Assembly (NCBI GenBank): GCA_964432415.1
Contig: CAYSNW010000001.1
Location: 1-64,000 of the forward strand
Direction of reading: 5' to 3'
From: JAFECT01 sp964432415
Lineage (GTDB): Bacteria; Pseudomonadota; Alphaproteobacteria; Caulobacterales; Caulobacteraceae
DNA: 64,000 nt
Below, piece after piece: positions 24,093 to 30,775 of this stretch (its first letter is position 1; every line of letters begins with the position of its first letter). The position numbers and the translations under genes are program-made. Under the pieces are notes generated by a model. It made no database searches, was not told where the DNA came from, and saw only the letters and a list, made by a program, of their open reading frames with translations.

Positions 24093-24425
24093 ATGAAAAC
24101 CTTCCTCGCCCTCTACAACGGGACCCCCTCGTCGGACCGGCCCATGCCGGATGAGGCGACCATGGCCAGGGGCATGGCCGCCTGGGGCGCCTGGATGGCC
24201 CAGCATGCCGCCTCGGTGGTCGACCAGGGCGGACCCGTGGGCAAGACCAAGCGCGTCGGCAAGGACGGGATCACCGATATCCGCAACGAGGTCGGCGGCT
24301 TCATCACCGTGCGCGCCGAGTCCCACGAGGCGGCGGCGAAGATGTTCGAAGGCCACCCCCACTTCATGATCTTCCCCGGCGACCGCGTCGAGATCATGGA
24401 GATCCTGCCCATCCCGGGGCAGTGA
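24093..24425 (+). CDS. YCII-like / DGPF-type small protein
   Basis: A 110-residue cytosolic protein resembling the YCII/DGPF dimeric alpha-beta barrel group: MKTFLALYNG, then WGAWMAQHAASVVDQGGPV, a strand GGFITVRAESHEAAAKMF and C-terminal HPHFMIFPGDRVEIMEI. AAGGAG lies before the ATG. The function of such proteins is generally unknown. Stand-alone gene with no clear operon. Confidence 0.65.
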   Translation: MKTFLALYNGTPSSDRPMPDEATMARGMAAWGAWMAQHAASVVDQGGPVGKTKRVGKDGITDIRNEVGGFITVRAESHEAAAKMFEGHPHFMIFPGDRVEIMEILPIPGQ

Positions 24426-24445
24426 GGGGAGCGGGGAGCGCGACG

Positions 24446-24495
24446 CCAATTCCTCCCCTTCAGGGGAGGGGGACCGCGGAACGCGGTGGAGGGGA
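24446..24495. repeat. Two-hairpin element, left copy flanking the DUF559 pseudogene
   Basis: Fifty bp: hairpin 1 (CCTCCCCTTCAGGGGAGG), hairpin 2 (CCGCGGAACGCGG) and a G-rich tail. It is the inverted counterpart of 24851-24900, identical at 48 of 50 positions. The two differences fall on the two partners of one stem base pair (G-C here, C-G there). Confidence 0.92.
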
Positions 24496-24500
24496 CTACC

Positions 24501-24915
24501 TCAACGCTCTGCCGGTGAGCCCCCTCTCAACCCCGCCTTGATCGCAACGATCACGCCTTCGACATCCTCAAGGACATCCTGGGCCGCAAACCGCAGCACG
24601 CGAATGCCCTGCCCATCGAGCCACGCCGTACGCCGCCGGTCGTAAGCGATCTGGTCCGGGTGATCGTGCGTCCACCCGTGCGTCGAGACAGAAGAAGTCC
24701 AGGATGTACGGCCCGACAGGATGCTGCCGCCGGAAGCGCCAGCCGGTCTGCTTACCGCGCAACCGGTCCCAGATCAGGACCTCGGGCAGGGTCATGCGGC
24801 GGCGCAGGTCACGGGCGCGGTCGATGGCCTTTTTGGGTGCGTACAAGCAGTCCCCTCCACCGCCTTCGGCGGTCCCCCTCCCCTGAAGGGGAGGAATTGG
24901 CGGCCGCGCTGTCAA
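24501..24915 (-). pseudogene. DUF559 (VSR-like PD-(D/E)XK) endonuclease-domain gene, frameshifted
   Basis: The frame from 24915 encodes RARDLRRRMTLPEVLIWDRL, RFRRQHPVGPYILDFFCLDA, the DUF559 start, then drifts into nonsense. The domain resumes in another frame as GWTHDHPDQIAYDRRRTAWL, then GQGIRVLRFAAQDVLEDVEG, and stops at TGA 24503-24501. Compared with the family pattern (LDAR, about seven residues carrying the catalytic Glu/Asp, then GxxHD), roughly 20 bp are missing around 24690, removing the acidic core and shifting the frame. The first about 20 residues come from the flanking repeat, so the true start is uncertain. Intact members are thought to be small nucleases. It is bracketed exactly by inverted repeats 24446-24495 and 24851-24900. 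Confidence 0.8.
24851..24900. repeat. Two-hairpin element, right copy flanking the DUF559 pseudogene
   Basis: Inverted copy of 24446-24495. It overlaps the 5' end of the DUF559 reading frame. Its hairpin 2 reads CCGCC-GAA-GGCGG on the minus strand, against CCGCG-GAA-CGCGG in the left copy, a compensated change. Confidence 0.92.
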
Positions 24916-24983
24916 GGCGGCGATGTGTTGAACTCGCCGCGGTCGGGCTTCGCAGGCGCGGCGATTCGTGATGGCCTGCGCCG

Positions 24984-25496
24984 ATGGACTTCCTCGACAC
25001 TGTCCTCTCGCGGCTGAGGCGCGCGGCGACCACCGTTCCGACCCGGCGCGACGGGCTCGAGCTCGCCGTGGTGCTGGCGATCGTCGCCGGCGTCGCGGGC
25101 CCCTTCGGCCTGTTCACCGGCCTGCTCTACCTCGACCCCAAACCGCTCGCCGCCATCGCCCGCGCCGCGGCCATCGCCTTCTTCCTCCCGGCGCTGGGCG
25201 AAGAGTTCTTCTTCCGCGCAGCCCTGATCCCCGACCACTCCGAGGCGCCGCGCGCGCTGAAGCCCATCCTGATCTCCACCGCCCTGTTCACCGCCTGGCA
25301 CGTGGTCGAGACCCTGTGGCTGCCGGCCGAGCGCACCCTCTTCACCCGTCCCGACTTCCTGGCTTGGGCGGCGTGGCTGGGGCTGGGTTGCGCCATCCTG
25401 CGCCGCCGCTCGGGCTCGATCTGGCCGCCGGTGATCCTGCATTGGGTGACGGTCGTAATCTGGATCGGCTGGCTGGGCGGGACGGGGCTCGGCTGA
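24984..25496 (+). CDS. Short CPBP-family membrane protease
   Basis: A 170-residue membrane protein with the CPBP motifs LPALGEEFFFRAAL (Glu73, Glu74, Arg78), LFTAWHVVETL (His106) and VILHWVTVVIWIGWL (a second His). It is shorter than usual and resembles the CPBP relatives seen in sorting-system contexts, but no sorting signal was noticed nearby. It lies 10 bases before the GNAT gene and 13 more before the racemase gene, a likely three-gene operon. Confidence 0.8.
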   Translation: MDFLDTVLSRLRRAATTVPTRRDGLELAVVLAIVAGVAGPFGLFTGLLYLDPKPLAAIARAAAIAFFLPALGEEFFFRAALIPDHSEAPRALKPILISTALFTAWHVVETLWLPAERTLFTRPDFLAWAAWLGLGCAILRRRSGSIWPPVILHWVTVVIWIGWLGGTGLG

Positions 25497-25506
25497 GGAG
25501 GAAATC

Positions 25507-26328
25507 ATGGCTGAAACACCGGCAGTCCAGGCCCTCGAGGCGCCCGAGATCGCCGCCTGGCGGTCGCTGTTCGACGTGGCGCCTGGACCCTTCGCCGAGG
25601 CCGTGGGGCTGGAGACGGCGATGTGGGGCGACGCCCTGTTCACGGTCTCGGCCCGGATCGACTCCACCCAGTTCAACCGGCTGCAGATGCCCGCCAGTGC
25701 GCCTGAGCCCGGCGACGACCGCATCGCGCGCGCCGTCGAGCGCTTCCGCGCCGCGCAGCTGAAGCACGTCTTCGTCCAGATCGCCCCGGGACCGCACGCG
25801 GCCGCCGAGGAGGCCCGCGCCCGGGCGGCGGGCCTGGTCCCCTACCACCGCGCCTGGGCCAAGTTCTGGCGCGGGCCCGAGCCGGTTCCGGCCGTCTCGA
25901 CCGATCTGCGCATCGAGGCGGTGACCGGCGCCACCGCCGAGGTCTTCGGCCGCACCACCGCGCTGGGCTTCGGCATGCCCGACGCCATGGCCGCCTGGCT
26001 GGCCGCGGCCGCGTGCGCGCCGGGCTGGCGCTGCTACCTCAGCTACGACGGCGATCAGCCCACCGGCGGCGGCGCCCTGTTCCTCGACGGCCGGGGCGGC
26101 GCCTGGCTCGGCATGGGCTCGACCCTTCAGGGCGCGCGCGGCCGGGGCGGTCAGTCGGCCATCCTGGCGCGGCGGATCGCCGACGCCGTCGACGCCGGCG
26201 CCCGGGTGCTGGTCACCGAGACCGGCACGGCGGTTCCGGGCCAGCCCCAGACCAGCTACCAGAACATTCTCAAGGCCGGTTTCCGGGTCGCCTACGAGCG
26301 GCCGAACTGGACCTGGGCGGCGACGTGA
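25507..26328 (+). CDS. GNAT-family N-acetyltransferase (two-domain)
   Basis: A 273-residue protein. The N-terminal half is a degenerate acetyltransferase-like domain. The C-terminal half has GNAT features: GGGALFLDGRGGAWLGMGST, then GARGRGGQSAIL as the acetyl-CoA pyrophosphate loop, and a motif-B-like end YQNILKAGFRVAYERPNW, very typical of this subgroup. Acceptor unknown. GAGGAAATC precedes the ATG. Middle gene of the probable CPBP-GNAT-racemase operon. Confidence 0.85.
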   Translation: MAETPAVQALEAPEIAAWRSLFDVAPGPFAEAVGLETAMWGDALFTVSARIDSTQFNRLQMPASAPEPGDDRIARAVERFRAAQLKHVFVQIAPGPHAAAEEARARAAGLVPYHRAWAKFWRGPEPVPAVSTDLRIEAVTGATAEVFGRTTALGFGMPDAMAAWLAAAACAPGWRCYLSYDGDQPTGGGALFLDGRGGAWLGMGSTLQGARGRGGQSAILARRIADAVDAGARVLVTETGTAVPGQPQTSYQNILKAGFRVAYERPNWTWAAT

Positions 26329-26341
26329 ATAGGGTGTTCCC

Positions 26342-27070
26342 ATGAAACACATCGGCATCCTGGGCCACAGCGCCGAGGGCTCGGCCCTCTGCTACCTCAC
26401 CGTCTGCCACGAGGGCTCGCGGCGGATGGGCGAGCACAATCACCCGGAGACCACGCTCTCGATCCTGCCCATGTCCGACAGCCTGCCGGCCTGGGAGGCG
26501 ATGGACCTGGCCTTCCTGCGCGGCGTGCTGAGCTCGACCTGCGGGCGGCTGGAGCGCGCCGGCTGCGACGTCTTCGTCTGCCCCGACAACACCGCCCACA
26601 TCGCGCTGGAGACGGCGGGCGAACCCATGCCCCTGCCCGGCCTGCACATCGCCGAGGTGGTGGCCGACGAGGCGCTGGCGCGGGGGTTCAAGACCCTGGG
26701 CGTGCTCGGCACCCGCTGGACCATGGACGGGCCGGTCTACCGCGGCGCCCTGGCGCGGCGCGGGATCGGCTTCGCCATCCCCGAGCCGGACGAGCGGGCG
26801 ATGATCAACCGGGTGATCTTCGACGAGCTCTGCAACGGGGTGCTGCTCGACGCCTCGTGCCAGGCCTATGTGCGGGCGATCGAGGGGCTGCAGAGGGCCG
26901 GCTGCGACGCGGTGGTGCTGGGCTGCACCGAGATCCCGCTGCTGATCGGCCCGGGGGATTCGCCGCTGCCGACCCTGGATTCGACGCGCCTGCTGGCCAG
27001 GGCGGCGGTGGAGGTGGCGGTCGGGGAGCGCGCCATGCCGACCTGGCGCGGCGGGGCGGTTTCCGCTTGA
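26342..27070 (+). CDS. Aspartate/glutamate racemase family protein
   Basis: A 242-residue cofactor-independent Asp/Glu racemase-superfamily enzyme. Both catalytic Cys regions are present: VCPDNTAHIALE and LGCTEIPLLIG. MKHIGILGHSAEGSALCYL replaces the usual GGxG start; LGTRWTMDGPVYRGAL matches the family (usually LATxxTxxSxxY). It may racemise an amino acid or act as an isomerase; the substrate is unknown. Last gene of the probable operon. Confidence 0.85.
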   Translation: MKHIGILGHSAEGSALCYLTVCHEGSRRMGEHNHPETTLSILPMSDSLPAWEAMDLAFLRGVLSSTCGRLERAGCDVFVCPDNTAHIALETAGEPMPLPGLHIAEVVADEALARGFKTLGVLGTRWTMDGPVYRGALARRGIGFAIPEPDERAMINRVIFDELCNGVLLDASCQAYVRAIEGLQRAGCDAVVLGCTEIPLLIGPGDSPLPTLDSTRLLARAAVEVAVGERAMPTWRGGAVSA

Positions 27071-27113
27071 CAAATCGGCGAATGTTCGCTATTTGTTCCA
27101 GCTTTCTTTCTAA

Positions 27114-27160
27114 CCTTCTCCCCTTGCGGGAGAAGGTGGTCCGGAGGACCGGATGAGGGG
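27114..27160. repeat. Two-hairpin element, left copy of an inverted pair
   Basis: Hairpin 1 is at 27114-27136, hairpin 2 at 27138-27150 (GGTCC-GGA-GGACC), then the tail GGATGAGGGG. It is paired with the inverted copy at 27223-27269. The gene-free 27071-27388 stretch holds only this pair plus short leaders. Confidence 0.9.
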
Positions 27161-27222
27161 TTTCGCGACTTTGAAAGATCAGCTGTCAGTGACGGATGCC
27201 CGGTTCGGAGAACGCAGCGCGA

Positions 27223-27269
27223 CCCCTCATCCGGCGCTGCGCGCCACCTTCTCCCGCAAGGGGAGAAGG
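27223..27269. repeat. Two-hairpin element, right copy of an inverted pair
   Basis: Inverted 47-bp copy of 27114-27160. Hairpin 1 and the tail are identical. Hairpin 2 reads GGCGC-GCA-GCGCC, differing from the left copy at two stem pairs, both compensated. The 62 bp between the copies contain no gene. Confidence 0.9.
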
Positions 27270-27388
27270 TCAGGTCCAACCCTCACCGTTATCTACGGCG
27301 ATCAACGGTCGAAATTACACCTCAGGCGCAATCACCCCAACCACCCCAACCACCGATAATACGGTCGATTAACGGTGGTTTTACGGGG

Positions 27389-28114
27389 TCAGCCCACCGC
27401 CGCCTTCTGCATCGCGAACAGCTCCGCGCACCCCAGGCTCGCCAGCGCGAACAGCTGGTCGAACTCGCCGCGCGAGAAGCCGCGCTTCTCCCCGGTCGCC
27501 TGGATCTCGACGATGTGGCCGTCGCCGGTGAGCACGAAGTTGGAGTCCGCCTCGGCCGCCGAATCCTCCTCGTAGTCCAGGTCCAGAACCGCCTGGCCCT
27601 GGTGGATGCCGCAGGAGATGGCGGCCACCTGGTCGGTGATCGGGTCGGTCTTGATCACGCCTTCCTCGCGCAGGTAGCGGCAGGCGATGGCCAGGGCCAC
27701 CCAGGCGCCGGTGATCGCCGCGGTGCGGGTGCCGCCATCGGCCTGGACCACGTCGCAGTCCAGGGTGATCTGGCGTTCGCCGAGCGCCTTCAGGTCCACC
27801 ACCGCGCGCATGGAGCGGCCGATCAGGCGCTGGATTTCCTGGGTGCGCCCCGACTGCTTGCCGGCCGCTGCCTCGCGCCGGCCGCGGGTGTGGGTCGAGC
27901 GCGGCAGCATGCCGTACTCCGCCGTCACCCAGCCCGCCCCCTTGTTGCGCATCCAGCCCGGGACGTTCTCCTCCACCGTCGCGGTGACCAGCACCCGGGT
28001 ATGGCCGAAGCCGATCAGGCACGAGCCCTCGGCGTAGCGGTTGACCCCGGTCTCCAGGGTGACGGGACGCAGCTGCGTCGGGACGCGGCCGGAGGGGCGG
28101 GCAGGCGTAGTCAT
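27389..28114 (-). CDS. rph: Ribonuclease PH
   Basis: A 241-residue phosphorolytic 3'-5' exoribonuclease that trims tRNA 3' ends. The sequence matches the family closely: RPVTLETGVNRYAEGSCLIG, TVEENVPGWMRNKGAGWVTA, EYGMLPRSTHTRGRREA, QEIQRLIGRSMRAVVDLKAL, TLDCDVVQADGGTRTAAITG (phosphate/active-site Asp residues) and SCGIHQGQAVLDLDYEEDS. It is divergent from hrcA, the widespread alphaproteobacterial rph/hrcA arrangement. Confidence 0.96.
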   Translation of the reverse strand: MTTPARPSGRVPTQLRPVTLETGVNRYAEGSCLIGFGHTRVLVTATVEENVPGWMRNKGAGWVTAEYGMLPRSTHTRGRREAAAGKQSGRTQEIQRLIGRSMRAVVDLKALGERQITLDCDVVQADGGTRTAAITGAWVALAIACRYLREEGVIKTDPITDQVAAISCGIHQGQAVLDLDYEEDSAAEADSNFVLTGDGHIVEIQATGEKRGFSRGEFDQLFALASLGCAELFAMQKAAVG

Positions 28115-28187
28115 GAGGGCTGGCTCCGAAGGGGGCGCTTATAGGCCGCCTTGCGCCGGCGGCCCCGCGCCTTATCCTGTTTTCCAA

Positions 28188-28297
28188 GAGCATGTCATGC
28201 AAAAGTGGCCCCCACTTTTGCGCCCGGACATGCTCTCAGCGTAGGGTACGGAGCACGATTCAACGATCCGATGTTTGCATCGGATCGCATCGTGCTC
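28188..28297. repeat. Bipartite palindromic element upstream of hrcA
   Basis: Two palindromes. 28188-28235 begins GAGCATGTCATGC and ends GGACATGCTC. 28251-28297 begins GAGCACGATTC, has the inner stem GATCCGATG/CATCGGATC, and ends CGTGCTC. It occupies most of the rph-hrcA gap and ends 31 bases before the hrcA ATG. An inverted copy is at 52301-52410. Confidence 0.9.
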
Positions 28298-28328
28298 CGG
28301 GGCGTCCACGTCCCTATATCCACGGAAC

Positions 28329-29411
28329 ATGACCAGCTTCCTCAACGCCACCAACCTGCCGCCGCGATCGGCCACCCTGTCGGAGCTGGACGAGCGCGCC
28401 CGCGACATCTTCCGCCGGGTGGTGGAGACCTACATCGAGACCGGCGAGCCGGTGGGCTCGCGCACCGTCTCCAAGGGCGGGGTGGCGCTCTCGCCGGCCT
28501 CGATCCGCAACACCATGCAGGACCTGACCCAGCTCGGCCTGCTCTCCGCGCCGCACCTGTCCGCCGGCCGCCTGCCCACCCACGCCGGCCTGAGGCTGTT
28601 CGTCGACGGCATCCTGGAGGTCGGCGACATCGGCGACGACGAGCGGCGCGAGATCGACGAGCGCCTGGCCGGGCGCGGCCGCAGTTTCCAGGACGCCCTG
28701 GACGAGGCCTCGTCGATCCTCTCGGGCCTGGCGGGCGGCGCGGGCGTGGTGGTCACCCCGGTGCGCGACCTCGGGGTCAAGCACGTGGAGTTCGTGGCCA
28801 TGGGCCCGGATCAGGCCCTGACCGTGCTCGTCTTCGAGGACGGCGCCATCGAAAACCGCCTGATGCGCCTGCCGCCCGGGGTCACCCCGGCGACCCTGCA
28901 GGAGGCGTCCAACTTCCTCAACGCCAAGCTCAAGGGCCGCACCCTGGCCGACGCCAAGGCCGAGATCTCCGGCGAGATGGAGCGGGCCCGGCGCGAGCTG
29001 GACGCCACGGCGGCCGGCCTCATCCACGACGGCCTGGCCGCCTGGAGCGGGGGCGAGGGCTCCGAGCGCGCCCTGATCGTGCGCGGCCGCGCCAACCTGC
29101 TCCACGAGGCCGGGGCCATGGAGGACCTGGAGCGGGTGCGCATGCTGTTCGACGACCTGGAGCAGAAGGAGCAGCTGATCGGCCTGCTCGACGACGTGCG
29201 CGCGGCCGAGGGCGTGCGCATCTATATCGGCGCCGAGACGCGGCTATTTTCGCTTTCGGGTTCATCCCTGATCGCGGCGCCCTATATGACGGGCCGACAG
29301 AAGGTGGTGGGCGCGATCGGCGTGATCGGTCCCACCCGCCTGAACTATGCCCGCGTCATCCCGTTGGTGGACTATACCGCCCGGGTGCTCGGGCGGCTGC
29401 TGGACGCCTGA
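28329..29411 (+). CDS. hrcA: Heat-inducible transcriptional repressor HrcA
   Basis: A 360-residue repressor that normally binds CIRCE operators before groESL. The N-terminal winged helix carries LDERARDIFRRVVETYIETG and GSRTVSKGGVALSPASIRNT. The effector/dimerisation part includes RLPTHAGLRLFVDGIL, EASNFLNAKLKGRTL and VRIYIGAETRLFSLSGSSLI, and GAIGVIGPTRLNYARVIPLV lies near the end. The ATG at 28329 was chosen by homology; an upstream in-frame start at 28275 lies in the palindromic repeat. Operon with grpE, 23 bases downstream. No CIRCE was seen here. Confidence 0.95.
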   Translation: MTSFLNATNLPPRSATLSELDERARDIFRRVVETYIETGEPVGSRTVSKGGVALSPASIRNTMQDLTQLGLLSAPHLSAGRLPTHAGLRLFVDGILEVGDIGDDERREIDERLAGRGRSFQDALDEASSILSGLAGGAGVVVTPVRDLGVKHVEFVAMGPDQALTVLVFEDGAIENRLMRLPPGVTPATLQEASNFLNAKLKGRTLADAKAEISGEMERARRELDATAAGLIHDGLAAWSGGEGSERALIVRGRANLLHEAGAMEDLERVRMLFDDLEQKEQLIGLLDDVRAAEGVRIYIGAETRLFSLSGSSLIAAPYMTGRQKVVGAIGVIGPTRLNYARVIPLVDYTARVLGRLLDA

Positions 29412-29434
29412 ACGCAACGACACGAAACGAAGTC

Positions 29435-30049
29435 ATGACCGACGAAACCGATTTCAACGAAGCGCCCACCGAGGAGTCCGTCGAGGCGGCGATCGAACGC
29501 CTCGAGGCCGAGATCTCCGAGTGGAAGGACCACGCCCTGCGCGCCGCGGCCGAGGCCGAGAACGTGCGCCGCCGGGCCGAGCGCGAGATGAACGACGCCC
29601 GCGCCTTCGCCATCCAGCGCTTCGCCAGCGCCCTGTTCGGGGTGGCCGACAACCTGGAGCGGGCCCTGGCCGCCGCGCCCCAGGACGCGGTCGATCCGGC
29701 GCTGAAGAACCTGGCGCTGGGCATCGAGATGACCGAGAAGGCGCTGCAGACCGCCTTCGAGTCCAACGGCGTCAAGCGCATCGCGCCCCAGGCCGGCGAG
29801 AAGTTCGACCCGCACAAGCACCAGGCCATGATGGAGACCCCGTCGCCCGACCACGCCCCCGGCTCGGTCGTCCAGGTCATGCAGCCGGGCTACGAGCTGT
29901 TCGGCCGCATCGTGCGCCCGGCCATGGTGGTGGTCGCGGCCAAGGGCGGCGAGGCCCAGGCCTCCGCGGCCGCCGAAGCGGGCGCCAACCCCTACGCCAA
30001 GGCCGGCGCGGCGCCCGGCGAGGGCGAGGCGGTCGACACCAAGGCATGA
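29435..30049 (+). CDS. grpE: GrpE nucleotide-exchange factor
   Basis: A 204-residue DnaK co-chaperone that speeds ADP release. The long N-terminal helix is AIERLEAEISEWKDHALRAA then AENVRRRAEREMNDAR. The beta-wing domain holds FDPHKHQAMMETPSPDHAPG, VVQVMQPGYELFGRIVRPAM and VVVAA. The frame runs openly upstream through hrcA, but the ATG at 29435 matches the family start. The C-terminal tail is Ala/Gly-rich. A Rho-independent terminator at 30179-30206 ends the hrcA-grpE unit. Confidence 0.95.
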   Translation: MTDETDFNEAPTEESVEAAIERLEAEISEWKDHALRAAAEAENVRRRAEREMNDARAFAIQRFASALFGVADNLERALAAAPQDAVDPALKNLALGIEMTEKALQTAFESNGVKRIAPQAGEKFDPHKHQAMMETPSPDHAPGSVVQVMQPGYELFGRIVRPAMVVVAAKGGEAQASAAAEAGANPYAKAGAAPGEGEAVDTKA

Positions 30050-30178
30050 GATTCCTGAATTCGGGATAGCGGCGTTTCGCCACGCCCCGATCTCTCGCCA
30101 ACCCTTGTCGCATAACGGTCACAACCAGTCCGCCGCCCGTGACACAACGTGCACGGCATGGATAATGACTCAACCGAA

Positions 30179-30206
30179 GGGCGTGCCGCCTAGGCGCGCC
30201 CTTTTT
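30179..30206 (+). terminator. Rho-independent terminator after hrcA-grpE
   Basis: GGGCG (30179-30183) pairs with CGCCC (30197-30201), with further pairing inside (GCC-GCCTA-GGC), followed by five T (30202-30206). It lies 130 bases after grpE and 45 before the XRE gene start. Confidence 0.75.
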
Positions 30207-30250
30207 CATTGGATATGCCCGGTCTCGAACATTTGTTTTTGGAGTCGCGC

Positions 30251-30619
30251 ATGCAGCCGTCACGCGCCGAAGTCATTGATGCCGAAGTGGGCGCCCGGGT
30301 CCGCGCGCGCCGCCGCGAACTGCGCATGAGCCAGTCGAAGCTGGGCGACCGGCTGGGCGTCACCTTCCAGCAGGTCCAGAAGTACGAGCGCGGCTCCAAC
30401 CGCATCTCGGCCTCCTCGCTGGTGCTGATCGCCGAGGCCCTGCAGTGCCGCCCCGCCGACCTGCTCGGCGCCGACGACGGCGCCCAGGCCGTCGACTGGA
30501 CCCGCTTCCACGCCAACGACGTGCACGCGGCGCTGGACGCCTTCACGGCCATCAAGTCGCCGAAGCTGCGCCGCTCGGTCCTGGAACTGATCCGCACCCT
30601 GGGCGGCGGCGAGGACTGA
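30251..30619 (+). CDS. XRE/Cro-CI family transcriptional regulator
   Basis: A 122-residue DNA-binding protein. The HTH is at about 18-70: VGARVRARRRELRMSQSKLG, then DRLGVTFQQVQKYERGSNRI, then SASSLVLIAEAL. The C-terminal part (KSPKLRRSVLELIRTLG) resembles the short helical tail of other alphaproteobacterial XRE regulators. GGAG precedes the ATG at 30251. The target is unknown; the gene sits between the heat-shock operon and an extracellular protease. Element copy C starts 11 bases after its stop. Confidence 0.85.
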   Translation: MQPSRAEVIDAEVGARVRARRRELRMSQSKLGDRLGVTFQQVQKYERGSNRISASSLVLIAEALQCRPADLLGADDGAQAVDWTRFHANDVHAALDAFTAIKSPKLRRSVLELIRTLGGGED

Positions 30620-30630
30620 GCCATTTCTTG

Positions 30631-30770
30631 CTCGCCGTAAGGCGAGAAGAAGGTTTCACCACCAAGCACACCAAGGGGTCAGCGCGAACTCACCGCCCGC
30701 TCTTGGTGCTCTTCTTGGTGTCCTTGGTGTGCTTGGTGGTTCAGGCTTTCTTGAACAGCCGCTGCGCGGC
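30631..30770. repeat. CCAAGG-stem palindromic element, copy C
   Basis: Small hairpin CTCGCCGTAAGGCGAG at 30631-30646. Central perfect 19-bp inverted repeat (30658-30676 with 30722-30740). GC hairpin GCCGCTGCGCGGC at 30758-30770, ending 5 bp before the stop codon of the S8 protease gene. It fills the gap between two convergent genes. One stem pair is C-G here and G-C in copy B. Confidence 0.9.
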
Positions 30771-30775
30771 GATCG

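Noticed and set aside
28115..28328. CIRCE operator before hrcA
   Set aside because: No TTAGCACTC-N9-GAGTGCTAA-like sequence; the palindromes present are the dispersed repeat.
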